Source: DASVUC01 sp036387255 (GTDB lineage Bacteria > Planctomycetota > Phycisphaerae > Tepidisphaerales > Tepidisphaeraceae). From it: a stretch of DNA of 64,000 nt. A program made the translations under genes and the position numbers. Position 1 is the stretch's first letter. Each line of letters starts with the position of its first letter. Under the pieces are notes generated by a model that was not told the DNA's origin, did no database searches, and worked only from the letters and a program-made list of their open reading frames with translations. Location of the stretch: the NCBI GenBank assembly GCA_036387255.1, contig DASVUC010000311.1:1-64000 (forward strand). Direction: 5' to 3'. This document shows positions 26,076 to 35,512 of this stretch, piece by piece.

Positions 26076-27944
26076 TCACTCCACCGTCACGCTCTTCGCC
26101 AAATTCCTAGGCTTATCCACGTTGCACCCACGCGCCACCGCCGCGTGATACGCTAGTAATTGCAACGGCACCACCGACAACAGCGGCTGCAAAGGCTCCA
26201 GCGTATCCGGCACATAAATCACATGATCGCTGTACCGCCGAATCCCCTGATCCCCTTCGGTCGCGATTGCGATGATCTTCCCGCCCCGCGCCCGCACCTC
26301 TTCGATGTTCGAAATCACCTTGTCGTACTGCAACCCCTTGTTCGCCACGAACACCACCGGCATCCCCTCGTTGATCAGCGCGATCGGCCCATGCTTCATC
26401 TCCGCCGCCGGCATCCCCTCCGCATGGATGTAGCTGATTTCCTTCAGCTTCAGCGCGCCTTCCAGCGCCACCGGGTAATGGTACCCGCGCCCAAGGAACA
26501 GCCAGTTCTCCCGTTCACAAAAGCTCCGGGCGATCGTCTTCACCAGGTCGTTCTGCTGAAGCAGTCGCTCGATCTGCTCCGGGATCGCGCACAGCGCATC
26601 GATCATCTCAGTCGTCTGTGATTGGCTCATATGCCGCCGACGGCCGATGTATAGCGCCAGCATCGTCAGCGTCACGCACTGGCACGTAAACGCCTTCGTC
26701 GACGCCACGCCGATTTCCGGGCCCGCGTGCAGGTAGATGCCTCCATCCACTTCACGCGCAATCGTCGAGCCCACAACGTTCACCACGCCGAACGACAAAG
26801 CCCCCTTCTCCTTCGCCTCGCGCAGTGCCGCCAGCGTATCAGCAGTCTCACCGGACTGGCTGATCGCGACGACGACCGTCCCTTCTTCAACAATCGGGTT
26901 CCGATACCGAAACTCGCTCGCGTACGTGCATTCCGTCACGACCTTCGCCAGGTCTTCAAACAGGTAATCGCCCACCAACCCCGCATGCCATGCCGTGCCC
27001 TGTCCGGTCATGATGATGCGCTTGGCACGCACCAGTTCCTTCGTGTGGTTCTGAATGCCACCCAGCACGATCCGCCCTTCGCGCTGCTCCGCGCGTCCGC
27101 GCAGGCAATTCCGAATCGCGTTCGGCTGCTCAAAGATCTCCTTGAGCATGTAGTGCTCGTAATCTCCAAGCTCATACTCCTCGAGCTTGTGCTCCAGCTG
27201 CGAAATCGTGGGAGAAACCTCAATGTCATCCGTCGTCATCGTCCGGAAGCTGTCCGGCCGAAGGATCGCCATCTCGTTGTCGTTCAGGTAGATCACCTGC
27301 GTCGTGTGCTCCACGATCGCCGATGCATCCGATGCCACCACGTACTCATCATTCCCCACGCCAATGATCAGCGGCGAACCCTTGCGCGCCACGATCAGCG
27401 TGTCCGGCTCATCCCGGCACACCACCGCGATCCCATACGTCCCCTCCACCTCATGCAGCGCCGCCTGCACCGCGCGCTGAAGCACGCTCGTCCCCGCAGG
27501 CACATCGTTCTTGCTCTTCATCTCCGCATACAAATCCCCCACCAGCATCGCAAGCACTTCCGTATCCGTCTGGCTCGTAAACGTATGCCCCTTCTCCGTG
27601 AGGAACTTCTTCAGCGCCGCGTAGTTCTCGATGATCCCATTGTGCACCAGCGCGATGCGCCCGGTGTCGTCCGTGTGCGGGTGCGCATTACATTCCGTCG
27701 GCGCACCATGCGTCGCCCAGCGCGTGTGCGCCATTCCCAGTTTCGCCGGCGGAAGCTGGTTCGCCTCCACCGTGCTTTCCAGAACGCTGATCCGCCCCAC
27801 CGCCCGGCGAATGTGCATGCCTCCCCGGTCGTCGATCACCGCGACGCCGGCTGAGTCATAACCACGATATTCCAACCGCTTCAAACCCTCGATCAACAAA
27901 GGCTGCGCGATCTTCCGACCAACGTACGCAACGATTCCGCACAT
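26076..27944 (-). CDS. glmS: Glutamine-fructose-6-phosphate aminotransferase (isomerizing)
   Basis: The enzyme makes glucosamine-6-phosphate for peptidoglycan and lipopolysaccharide. The N-terminal glutaminase has the nucleophile Cys2 (MCGIVAYVG), the GHTRWATHG-like loop (MAHTRWATHG) and the HNGIIENY segment. Two SIS isomerase domains follow (VVAISQSGETADTLAALREA; HAEGMPAAEMKHGPIALI), and the usual C-terminus is NLAKSVTVE. The length of 622 is normal. There is no sign of a glmS ribozyme upstream. Confidence 0.97.
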   Translation of the reverse strand: MCGIVAYVGRKIAQPLLIEGLKRLEYRGYDSAGVAVIDDRGGMHIRRAVGRISVLESTVEANQLPPAKLGMAHTRWATHGAPTECNAHPHTDDTGRIALVHNGIIENYAALKKFLTEKGHTFTSQTDTEVLAMLVGDLYAEMKSKNDVPAGTSVLQRAVQAALHEVEGTYGIAVVCRDEPDTLIVARKGSPLIIGVGNDEYVVASDASAIVEHTTQVIYLNDNEMAILRPDSFRTMTTDDIEVSPTISQLEHKLEEYELGDYEHYMLKEIFEQPNAIRNCLRGRAEQREGRIVLGGIQNHTKELVRAKRIIMTGQGTAWHAGLVGDYLFEDLAKVVTECTYASEFRYRNPIVEEGTVVVAISQSGETADTLAALREAKEKGALSFGVVNVVGSTIAREVDGGIYLHAGPEIGVASTKAFTCQCVTLTMLALYIGRRRHMSQSQTTEMIDALCAIPEQIERLLQQNDLVKTIARSFCERENWLFLGRGYHYPVALEGALKLKEISYIHAEGMPAAEMKHGPIALINEGMPVVFVANKGLQYDKVISNIEEVRARGGKIIAIATEGDQGIRRYSDHVIYVPDTLEPLQPLLSVVPLQLLAYHAAVARGCNVDKPRNLAKSVTVE

Positions 27945-28249
27945 GAAGACACTCCCATAATCATTTCGGCCGAAACCGACGTCTTCTTGATCTCAAAAGA
28001 GGTGTACGAGCGTCAGCTGCCCGAAGTTACGGAAATTAAGCCCCCAATCCCCCGATGCAAACGCGCCTTCACCTGATTGGAGACCCAACGTTAATTCACT
28101 GAGCGATACAATCTGCCCCACATTTCGCGGCTGCTTGTCCCCCGAGCTTTGCACGAGCGCCGCATGCTCCGCCGGCGCCACACTTTCCATACCAGGCGTG
28201 CAGCGGATGTGGGGATTCTCTTACCGATTCCCCCTACAATTCAAACCAG
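27945..28249. other. Intergenic region between divergent glmS and rarA
   Basis: About 305 bp without a recognised gene. A minus-strand frame (27993-28190, ending GDWGLNFRNFGQLTLVHLF) is open for 65 codons just upstream of glmS. It might be a gene remnant or a small protein, but nothing supports it beyond being open. A TACAAT box at 28235-28240 lies 9 nt before the rarA ATG. Confidence 0.4.
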
Positions 28250-29659
28250 ATGGACCTCTTCGGCGACATCAAAAAGAAAAACCTCCAGCGCGTCGCCCCC
28301 CTCGCCGTCCGAATGCGCCCGCGCACGCTCGACGAGTTCGTCGGGCAGCAGCATTTCCTCGGCGAAGGCAAACTCCTCCGCCGCATGCTCGAAGCCGACC
28401 GCCTCACCAGCATTATCTTCTACGGCCCGCCCGGCACCGGCAAAACCACCCTCGCCAACCTCATTGCCCGCTACACCAAGAGCCACTTCCAGGAGGTCAA
28501 CGCCGCGTCCGTCGGCGTCAAGGAAGTCCGCGCCATCCTCGACACCGCCAAGGAGCGCCTCGCCAACACCGGCGAGCGCACAGTGCTCTTCCTCGACGAA
28601 ATCCACCGCTTCAACCGCGCCCAGCAGGACATCCTCCTCGGCGACGTCGAAGCTGGCCTGATCCTCCTCGTCGGCGCCACCACCGAGAACCCCTTCTTCG
28701 CCGTCAACTCCCCCCTCGTCAGCCGAAGCCAGATCTTCCAATTCGCCCCGCTCAGTGAAGAAGAAATTGCCGCATTGATCCGCCGCGCCATCTCCGACAA
28801 CGAGCGCGGCTACGGAAACTTGAGCATTCAGGTCGAAGACGCCGCCATCCGACACTGGTCGGTCACCTCCGACGGAGACGCAAGACGCGCTCTCATGGCC
28901 CTCGAGGTAGCGGTGCTGTCCCAAGTGAACGAGCGTGGCATGGGCGTCTCGCCCATGCAGGATCAGTCGCACGGGCGAGATGCCCATGCCACGCAAGAAA
29001 TCTTCATCACCCTCAACGTCGCCGAACAATCCATTCAGCGCAAAGCCATCGTCTACGACGGGACCGGTGACGAGCATTACGACGCAGCTTCTGCGCTGAT
29101 CAAAAGCATGAGAGGCTCCGACCCCGACGCCGCCGTCTACTGGGTCGCCCGCATGCTCGAAGCCGGTGAAGATCCCCGTTTTATTGCGCGCCGCATAGCT
29201 ATTCTTGCCTCTGAAGACATCGGCAACGCCGATCCCAACGCCATTCAGGTTGCCGCCGCCGCCTTTGATATTGTAGAGAAAATAGGGATGCCCGAGGCGC
29301 AGCTAACTCTCGGCCAAGCCGCCATTTACATGGCAGTTGCCCCCAAATCCAACGCCTCGGCCATGGCCATCTGGTCCGCCATGAGCGACGTCCGCGAAGG
29401 TCGCACCCTTCCCGTCCCCCGCCACCTCCGCGACACCCACTACAAGCAGTCGAAAAAGCTTGGCCACGGCGAGGGTTACAAGTATGCTCATGATTTCGAC
29501 GGTGGGTATGTCGATCAAGATTATCTCGGCGTCGATAAAAAGTACTACGAACCGACGGATCGGGGCTTCGAGGCCGAAATTGTCCAGAGGCTGCACCAGT
29601 TAAGAAGCCGTTCCGCGTCGCCTGATGCAAACGGTGGCGACACGAATGTGTCTGAATGA
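28250..29659 (+). CDS. rarA: Replication-associated recombination protein A (RarA/MgsA), with in-frame repeat insertion
   Basis: This AAA+ ATPase acts at stalled replication forks. Visible are MRPRTLDEFVGQQHFLG, Walker A GPPGTGKTT, Walker B VLFLDEIHRFN, sensor GATTENPFF and the family C-terminal domain (MSDVREGRTLPVPRHLRD). Residues about 229-248 (GMGVSPM ... HGRDAHAT) are encoded by a 60-bp family A palindrome placed at the junction of the AAA+ lid and C-terminal domains. It keeps the frame, so the gene is probably still active. Total length of 469 is longer than the usual 430-450 for this reason. Confidence 0.93.
   Translation: MDLFGDIKKKNLQRVAPLAVRMRPRTLDEFVGQQHFLGEGKLLRRMLEADRLTSIIFYGPPGTGKTTLANLIARYTKSHFQEVNAASVGVKEVRAILDTAKERLANTGERTVLFLDEIHRFNRAQQDILLGDVEAGLILLVGATTENPFFAVNSPLVSRSQIFQFAPLSEEEIAALIRRAISDNERGYGNLSIQVEDAAIRHWSVTSDGDARRALMALEVAVLSQVNERGMGVSPMQDQSHGRDAHATQEIFITLNVAEQSIQRKAIVYDGTGDEHYDAASALIKSMRGSDPDAAVYWVARMLEAGEDPRFIARRIAILASEDIGNADPNAIQVAAAAFDIVEKIGMPEAQLTLGQAAIYMAVAPKSNASAMAIWSAMSDVREGRTLPVPRHLRDTHYKQSKKLGHGEGYKYAHDFDGGYVDQDYLGVDKKYYEPTDRGFEAEIVQRLHQLRSRSASPDANGGDTNVSE
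28934..28993. repeat. Dispersed palindrome family A, copy 4, inside rarA
   Basis: A 60-bp double unit (GTGGCATGGGCG ... GATGCCCATGCCAC) of exactly 20 codons inserted in frame in rarA. Confidence 0.85.
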
Positions 29660-29692
29660 ATGGCCAGCCTTTGGCGAACCGAGCGAAACGTT

Positions 29693-30301
29693 ATGGTTGA
29701 AACACTGAACAAAGCCGCTCTTCGCAAACAGCTTAAGGACGTCCTCGCCGCCATGAGCGAGGCCGACCGGCACACCAAAAGTCTGACCATCTGTAGTCTC
29801 ATCACGTCGAGCCCGGAATTTGCCGCCGCTCGCGCGATCATGCTTTACCTGAGCACCCCGAGCGAAGTCGACACCGCCCCACTCGCCCTTCGCGCCTGGC
29901 AGGCGGGCAAAACGGTTGTCGTACCGAAAGTTTCATGGGATCAGCGCCGTATGCTGCCGGTGGAGATTTCTTCGCTGCACGATCAGATGACCAGCACCGG
30001 CCATGGCATTCGCGAGCCGATCGCCGGGCAGCCGATGCCGGTGGAGTTTATTGATCTGGTGATTGTCCCGGGGCTGGGCTTCACGAATAACGGGTATCGC
30101 ATCGGGCGCGGGATGGGGTTCTACGACCGGTTCCTGGCACAAAGCGATTTTGTGGGGGTTTCTTGCGGACTGGCTTTTGAAGAACAGCTCGTTGAGCAGC
30201 TTCCGCTGCTTGACCATGATATTCCGCTCAGTATGCTTGCCACTGACCGAGGCGTTCGCCGCTTCGCGTCGAATTGCATCAAAAAAGATGGACTGTGCTA
30301 G
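29693..30301 (+). CDS. 5-formyltetrahydrofolate cyclo-ligase family protein
   Basis: The ATG at 29693 begins MVETLNKAALRKQLKDVLAA; 202 residues. The enzyme converts 5-formyl-THF to methenyl-THF using ATP. The C-terminal signature VPGLGFTNNGYRIGRGMGFYDRFL is the nucleotide/substrate loop of the family, and the N-terminal ALRKQL helix is also typical. It lies 33 bp after rarA and is likely co-transcribed. An earlier in-frame ATG at 29660 overlaps the rarA end and is less likely. Confidence 0.88.
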   Translation: MVETLNKAALRKQLKDVLAAMSEADRHTKSLTICSLITSSPEFAAARAIMLYLSTPSEVDTAPLALRAWQAGKTVVVPKVSWDQRRMLPVEISSLHDQMTSTGHGIREPIAGQPMPVEFIDLVIVPGLGFTNNGYRIGRGMGFYDRFLAQSDFVGVSCGLAFEEQLVEQLPLLDHDIPLSMLATDRGVRRFASNCIKKDGLC

Positions 30302-30363
30302 TAGCCTGTTGACGGTTTAACGCGGCAACGGCGACTGGCCAACCAGAGAACATGGAGGTTCTC

Positions 30364-31551
30364 ATGAGCCGCACGCGCCGAACGAGTCGGTGGCTGATTG
30401 CCGTTACCGCAGTTGTGCTCGCCCTGGGGCTAACCTTTTGGTTCAGCAAGAGACCCACGCCGAAGAAGGCCGCATCCGCGCCCGCGACGCAGCCGGTTAA
30501 ATCGCAGCTTGCGCCCGCACCAATTCTGGCTGCCGTGACGGTTGCGCCCGTCGCCAACACACCGGCAACGCAGCCCGCGCCCGGGTCGGTCCAGGCGCCA
30601 CAGCCACTGGTGATGACCACGCCGGGACTGGCTGCGCCCGGGAATCAGCCAAGTCCGCAGGCGCAAGCGCCGATGAACAACGTCCAACTCGCCTTGAACG
30701 CCCAGCCTGCCGGTTCTCATCCTGCGGCCTCGGCCATGACGGTGGTGCCGCTGAATGTGCCGGCGACGCAGCCGGCGCGGGCGGCTTCGACGCAGCCGCT
30801 GGTGGATGCGAAAGCCAAAATCGATGCAAACCAGTTGCTGGATGCGCGCGGAATCCTGAATGATGCGCTGGCGGCGGGGAAGCTGTCGGATGCCGATGCG
30901 GCGGCGGCGAAAGAGATGATGAAGACGATCAACCAGACGGTGATCTTCTCGAAGAAGCACTTTCCGGATGACGAGTACGTGGGCAACTACGTGGTGAAGG
31001 ATCGGGATCGGCTGAAAAAGATCGGCGATGCGCACGAGGTGCCCTGGGAACTGCTGGCGAAGATCAACAACATTGACGCGAGCAAGATGCAGGCGGGCCG
31101 GTCGATCAAGGTGATCAAGGGCCCGTTCCACGCGGTGGTGAACAAGAAGAAGTTCACGATTGAGTTGTATCTGGGCGCGCCTCCGGGAGAGCGTGGCGCT
31201 TTGTTCGTCACGAGCTTTGCGGTGGGACTGGGGAAAGATGATTCGACGCCAACCGGCGTGTGGATGTGCAACACGACCAAGACGCGCAAGCCGGTTTATT
31301 ACTCGCCGCGGAATGAAGGAGTGATCGAGGCGGACGATCCGGCGAATCCGCTGGGCGGTTACTGGATCGGCCTGACGGGAATTGATGGACAGGCGGTGGG
31401 GGCGAAGTCATACGGCATCCATGGCACCATTCATCCGGAGTCGATCGGGAAGATGGAGTCGATGGGTTGCATCCGGCTGAAGAATGAAGACATCGCGCAG
31501 GTGTTTGATCTGCTGGTGCCGGAGAAGAGCATGGTGGTGGTGAAAGACTAA
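30364..31551 (+). CDS. L,D-transpeptidase (YkuD) with LysM domain
   Basis: Start at ATG 30364 is set by GGAGG 5 nt upstream. The 395-residue protein has an N-terminal membrane anchor (WLIAVTAVVLALGLTFWF), a 130-residue Ala/Pro/Thr/Gln-rich linker and a helical spacer. A LysM-like peptidoglycan-binding unit follows (VKDRDRLKKIGDAHEVPWEL ... ASKMQAGRSIKVI). The YkuD domain has catalytic HGTIHPESIG and SMGCIRLKNEDI with the nucleophile Cys. It should form 3-3 cross-links or attach proteins to peptidoglycan in the periplasm. A strong terminator follows. Confidence 0.92.
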   Translation: MSRTRRTSRWLIAVTAVVLALGLTFWFSKRPTPKKAASAPATQPVKSQLAPAPILAAVTVAPVANTPATQPAPGSVQAPQPLVMTTPGLAAPGNQPSPQAQAPMNNVQLALNAQPAGSHPAASAMTVVPLNVPATQPARAASTQPLVDAKAKIDANQLLDARGILNDALAAGKLSDADAAAAKEMMKTINQTVIFSKKHFPDDEYVGNYVVKDRDRLKKIGDAHEVPWELLAKINNIDASKMQAGRSIKVIKGPFHAVVNKKKFTIELYLGAPPGERGALFVTSFAVGLGKDDSTPTGVWMCNTTKTRKPVYYSPRNEGVIEADDPANPLGGYWIGLTGIDGQAVGAKSYGIHGTIHPESIGKMESMGCIRLKNEDIAQVFDLLVPEKSMVVVKD

Positions 31552-31586
31552 GCTCGAAGCACGAGGTCCGATCCGAAATAAACAGA

Positions 31587-31625
31587 AGAGGCGTTGCAAC
31601 CGGGTTGCAGCGCCTCTTGGTTTTC
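31587..31625 (+). terminator. Rho-independent terminator of the L,D-transpeptidase gene
   Basis: AGAGGCGTTGCAAC pairs over 14 positions (one G-U) with GTTGCAGCGCCTCT around a 3-nt loop, followed by TGGTTTTCT. Confidence 0.8.
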
Positions 31626-31728
31626 TCACGGCTACCGATCAATGAAATGACTGCCGTCACCTTGAGCTTTTGCGTCTCCTTGGTTTTGCCCGCCAGGGTC
31701 CCCTCTCACCTCTCCCGGGCGACGCGCG

Positions 31729-32391
31729 CTACAGGGATCGCATTGAAAAGCTTAACAACACGTGCATGAGCGAAATAATCCTCTTGCTGTGCTGCTGCTC
31801 ATGATCCGAGCGAAAGACGTGCGGGTGCGATCTGAACAGATCATGTCTCGACCACGCCCGCCGGATGTTCGTTTCGACTAGCTTGTGCGAGCTAAACAAA
31901 CCTTCAAGCAATCGGGCGCAGTCTTCCTCGCACCCGTCTACGACATAACCGACCATTGCGCCGCGCGAATGACCGCTTGAATACTTCTCGGTGACGAAGC
32001 GGACGACGCCGTCATCAATGTACTTCTTTGCTGGCGTAATCGACGACGCAGAGACCTTCTTGCATTCGATGGCAAAGTAATCGGTCTTCCGCCAAGCGTT
32101 ATAACTTACCTTCACATCGATGTATCCCAGCGGCAGTGGCTCGTGACGCAGATTGCTTTGAGGTTCGCGGTCAAAATCTATATTGTCGAGTTCCCGCCGT
32201 TCCTTTTCATCGTACATCTCCTCGTACAGCACATCGGTAATTTCATCCTCTGTGCTCGTAGCGGTCACGACTTTGCTGCTGACGACCGCAGGCCATGACG
32301 CGACGAGCACGTCAACGACTGTACATAGCAGCGCGTCCGAGATATCGACTCGTAAACGTCCAACTGATTCGCCAGCATTCTTCTCTGGCAT
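31729..32391 (-). CDS. Putative PD-(D/E)XK nuclease of a methyltransferase-linked module
   Basis: From ATG 32391 the protein has 220 residues. The central block YIDVKVSYNAWRKTDYFAIE followed by CKKV has the D...(10-20)...ExK arrangement of PD-(D/E)XK nucleases. The rest is helical (TPAKKYIDDGVVRFVTEKYS, GAMVGYVVDGCEEDCARLLE). The start overlaps the stop of the upstream gene as TAATG, so translation is coupled. With the methyltransferase two genes up it may be the cutting subunit of a restriction-like system. The nuclease call is a motif inference; the family is not one I can name. The region looks less GC-rich than its neighbours. Confidence 0.5.
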   Translation of the reverse strand: MPEKNAGESVGRLRVDISDALLCTVVDVLVASWPAVVSSKVVTATSTEDEITDVLYEEMYDEKERRELDNIDFDREPQSNLRHEPLPLGYIDVKVSYNAWRKTDYFAIECKKVSASSITPAKKYIDDGVVRFVTEKYSSGHSRGAMVGYVVDGCEEDCARLLEGLFSSHKLVETNIRRAWSRHDLFRSHPHVFRSDHEQQHSKRIISLMHVLLSFSMRSL

Positions 32392-33083
32392 TATGGCCCC
32401 CGTAGATGATCGGCGATGACTGCGTCGGCGTCGTTCAGAGCCGCTGAACGCGACCACGAGCGCTGGTGGTCAGGTTTGAGGATATAAAAGCGGTTTTGGT
32501 CATAAATGCGAAGGTGCCGACGAGTGTAGAGCCCTTCGGCAAGTTCCGCATGAAGCCCCGCTTCGATGCGCGAGAGCGCTGCATCGAGGTCACCTACTTC
32601 AACAATCTCTGCTTCTCCATGCGCGTTGTCCTCGAACGCAAACTCAATCACCCGCAAGGATCTGCTCGGCGCGGCGGTTCCTTGAGCGCGTTTCCAGTTG
32701 TAGATCTTCGCTCGAAGCCCAAGATCGCTTCCGGCAGCAAAGAGCGGCTGAATGCCGCGCATCAGCCATTCTGCGTACTGTTTGAGCGACTCTGTCGAAC
32801 AGCTCTTTAGAGCAATTGACTTCTCATGCGTGCGCTGGAAGTCGATAGTGAGTCCAACCATGTCCTCGATCAGGACCCGGTCTCGGCGTGACAATCCATA
32901 AAGATCGTACGCGGCATGGTCTAGAGACTGCCAGAAATTCGTCGCATCATCGCCCCGGTAATCGCGAAGCGACTGCTCCGCTTCCAGCAGAGCCTCGACC
33001 GCCGCTGGAGACGCCGAGTCTATTTTGGGATCGGAATCTCCATCCACTCTGCTTTTCGGACCTCGTATCGTTCGACGCCCCAA
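32391..33083 (-). CDS. Middle gene of methyltransferase module, unknown function
   Basis: The frame has 230 residues, mostly helical and charged. It contains AAYDLYGLSRRDRVLIEDMV, a mid-protein stretch YAEWLMRGIQPLFAAGSDLG, and a C-terminal strand-rich part RHLRIYDQNRFYILKPDHQR. The LYGL...D..LIED pattern recalls segments found next to or at the end of Eco57I-like methyltransferases, so it could be a detached specificity or assembly subunit. Its first ATG (33083) overlaps the methyltransferase end by 64 bp. GTG 33047 is an alternative start giving a 28-bp overlap. Its stop overlaps the next start. Confidence 0.6.
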   Translation of the reverse strand: MGRRTIRGPKSRVDGDSDPKIDSASPAAVEALLEAEQSLRDYRGDDATNFWQSLDHAAYDLYGLSRRDRVLIEDMVGLTIDFQRTHEKSIALKSCSTESLKQYAEWLMRGIQPLFAAGSDLGLRAKIYNWKRAQGTAAPSRSLRVIEFAFEDNAHGEAEIVEVGDLDAALSRIEAGLHAELAEGLYTRRHLRIYDQNRFYILKPDHQRSWSRSAALNDADAVIADHLRGP

Positions 33084-35476
33084 ACTGGGCTAGTCAAGAA
33101 GAGGTAGTACGTCGCGACCGATGAATTTAAAAGACCGTTCAGGTACCGAGCTACACGATCGTTGCGCGCAGGGAAAGGAATCCCAATGAACAGGCTTGAG
33201 TAGACGAGATCTTTACGGGTATATGCGGCGACCGCTCGATTTTTGATCAGAGAGCGCGCGAACAAGACCAAGGGTGCTTTATAGATTTTGAGTGGCCGCG
33301 GCGCTTCTAGCCTCGGCAGCTCCATTTCCTTTAAGGAGTCGGTTTCTATTCGGAGCGGCCTCAAGGCCTGTTTTATTAGAAGAGGTTGTCCGAGCATTGC
33401 GGGCGGCGTAGGTTGTGATTCCTTGCCCTTAATAAACCCGTTGTACGCCTTGGTCCCATGCTCCTTTAAAAAATGTTTGAGGGCACGATGACTTGAGAGG
33501 CGGCCAATCAAGCTCCAATCGCGTGGTCGCCCCCAAGCCGCAACCTTGAGCGCATTCTTCTCTGTAGCTGCATCCAATACCGGAAGCTGCCGCGCCGTCT
33601 CGGAATTGATTTCTAAAGCACCGTGTCGCTTGAATGATGTCGAGTACTCAACTGAATAGAGAAAGAATGTATCATGTTCTGTCGCAGGTTCATTTCTCGC
33701 GATCAGCACAATGGCCGGCTGCCGCGCCGAAGGGAACACATAGTCAAATACCTGGCTTAGGTTGATGACAACCTCGGGACAATAGCGGGTAAAGACCGCC
33801 TTTTTCACCTTTCGCGATTTCTTTTGATGACTAAAGAAACGAGTCGCCGCCACAATCAACCCTAAACGTGCCTTGGGTGCCGCGAAATCTTCTGCGCGGC
33901 GTATGAACGCCGGGTCTGGCGGGCTGTCATGTGCCAGCGGAAACGGGGGCACCCGGCTTGTGCAATATTCCATGTGGGTTGCGTGAGATGTCGGCGCGGT
34001 CGATCCTTTTCCCTTCGGAGATGTCCACGGCGGATTACCGACGATGACGCCAAATTGTTTCTTCTTGAAAGCTGGCGCGCTGTTGTAGCTCGCTTTCAAG
34101 TCAAAGGCGTCTTCGGCGAAGAGATTCCGACCTCTGAGGGGGCGTTCGAAACGCACAGGAATACCGTTCGCGTGTGCCGGTTCCATCTCGAGCGCTGTCA
34201 TGCACAAGCTAAATGCGGCAACGTCGATCGCGTCCGACCTAATGTCGATCCCAAAGACCTGATTAAAAAGCACCTCCCGGATGAGCCGGCGCGAAAGCTT
34301 TTCACCGGCGGCCACACGTCGAGCAACTAATCGTCGAAAGCCGTCTACAAGGAAGACTCCGGACCCGCATGACAGGTCGAGCAGCTTTGCGGTGAGCGGC
34401 ACGGACCGATCCAGCGTTTGCGATAAGACTAGGTCAACGAGATTCAGGGGCGTGTAATGTACGCCTTTCTCCAGTGCCCCCTGCTCATCCTGTGCATGTA
34501 AAAAATCCTCATATACAGAACTGATGAGTTCAATCGGCACGGCCCGGAAGTCGTACGGCCAAAATCGCTGCTGCCCGGTCTGCTCCGTCTTGTTAAGAAT
34601 CCTCCAGATAACGTTCAACTGCTTCGGCTTCAACAGAGGCTCAGTTCCTAGGTCGTCTCCTTCCGACAATGGAGGGAATAGGTCGCCGTCGAATTCTTCA
34701 TGCATCGCCGCGAAGAATTTCCGCGTGCGATGAGCATCCGCGACGACGTCGCCAAAGCGGTGCGCTCCGCCCATGCCGTCAAAAATTCGAACCGGGAGAA
34801 ACCCGCGCGCTTCAAGGAAGGCGACAAAGATCGTTTGCAATAGCAACCTATGCGACTCTGATGGCGACAATCCGGCTGCAACCAAATTTCCAGAGGCCAG
34901 TCGCAAATCGTTCAGCAAGGCGTTGTCGACGCGGCGATCTTTGTCAATCTTCTTGCCCGTCGCACTATCCCAAAATGCACCCGACTCGATATCGCGTCGA
35001 TGGAGTAGCTCCTTGTTGATCTGCTCCAAATCCCCCGCAACGGCGTGGAATAGTTCAACCGCCGGATTCCCGAGTAACCGACTGTCTTCGGGTGGACGCT
35101 CATAAGCATTGAATACCCTTAGTTCGGTTGGGGTTACCACCCAGAGCATTCGAGCTAAGCCATTGTTCCAGGCCAATCGATGCCACGCACCAATGCGTTC
35201 ATTCAGCTTCTCTGCCGATAAACGCTCGCGAACGTGCTTAAAGTAGATGCACGAGTTGCCGGACCACTCGTAGATGTCGGTGACGTCAAGTAGTTTCGGA
35301 TCCGTGAGCGCAGCGTATCGGAATGACCGGTCTATCAGACCGGTATCAGCTTTGGGAGTCGTGGTCAGATCTCGCGCGCGATAAACCCCAGCTGAGGGAC
35401 GTAGGCCGCGATAAAAACCGGCCTGCTCCATCACCTGTTCATAAAGCGAGGGGCAGGAGAGTTTCTTAACCGCCAT
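33020..35476 (-). CDS. N6-adenine DNA methyltransferase, class I / type IIG-like
   Basis: From ATG 35476 the protein has 818 residues. An N-terminal alpha/beta region (IGAWHRLAWNNGLARMLWVV-TPTELRVFNAY) precedes a gamma-type methyltransferase. AdoMet motif I is LLDLSCGSGVFLVDGF at about 366-382, and catalytic motif IV is VGNPPW at about 479-484. The C-terminal 250 residues look like a target-recognition domain (GRPRDWSLIGRLSSHRALKH, YLNGLLNSSVATYYLFLTSP). I see no clear nuclease motif in the N-terminus, unlike true type IIG enzymes. It should methylate adenine in a specific site; two co-directional overlapping genes follow. Confidence 0.82.
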   Translation of the reverse strand: MAVKKLSCPSLYEQVMEQAGFYRGLRPSAGVYRARDLTTTPKADTGLIDRSFRYAALTDPKLLDVTDIYEWSGNSCIYFKHVRERLSAEKLNERIGAWHRLAWNNGLARMLWVVTPTELRVFNAYERPPEDSRLLGNPAVELFHAVAGDLEQINKELLHRRDIESGAFWDSATGKKIDKDRRVDNALLNDLRLASGNLVAAGLSPSESHRLLLQTIFVAFLEARGFLPVRIFDGMGGAHRFGDVVADAHRTRKFFAAMHEEFDGDLFPPLSEGDDLGTEPLLKPKQLNVIWRILNKTEQTGQQRFWPYDFRAVPIELISSVYEDFLHAQDEQGALEKGVHYTPLNLVDLVLSQTLDRSVPLTAKLLDLSCGSGVFLVDGFRRLVARRVAAGEKLSRRLIREVLFNQVFGIDIRSDAIDVAAFSLCMTALEMEPAHANGIPVRFERPLRGRNLFAEDAFDLKASYNSAPAFKKKQFGVIVGNPPWTSPKGKGSTAPTSHATHMEYCTSRVPPFPLAHDSPPDPAFIRRAEDFAAPKARLGLIVAATRFFSHQKKSRKVKKAVFTRYCPEVVINLSQVFDYVFPSARQPAIVLIARNEPATEHDTFFLYSVEYSTSFKRHGALEINSETARQLPVLDAATEKNALKVAAWGRPRDWSLIGRLSSHRALKHFLKEHGTKAYNGFIKGKESQPTPPAMLGQPLLIKQALRPLRIETDSLKEMELPRLEAPRPLKIYKAPLVLFARSLIKNRAVAAYTRKDLVYSSLFIGIPFPARNDRVARYLNGLLNSSVATYYLFLTSPVWGVERYEVRKAEWMEIPIPK

Positions 35477-35512
35477 AAGCTGTACTATCGGTCCGCTCCT
35501 AACAAAATACAA

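Noticed and set aside
27945..28100. glmS ribozyme upstream of glmS
   Set aside because: The known ribozyme is mostly in Firmicutes, and no matching core sequence is visible in the leader.
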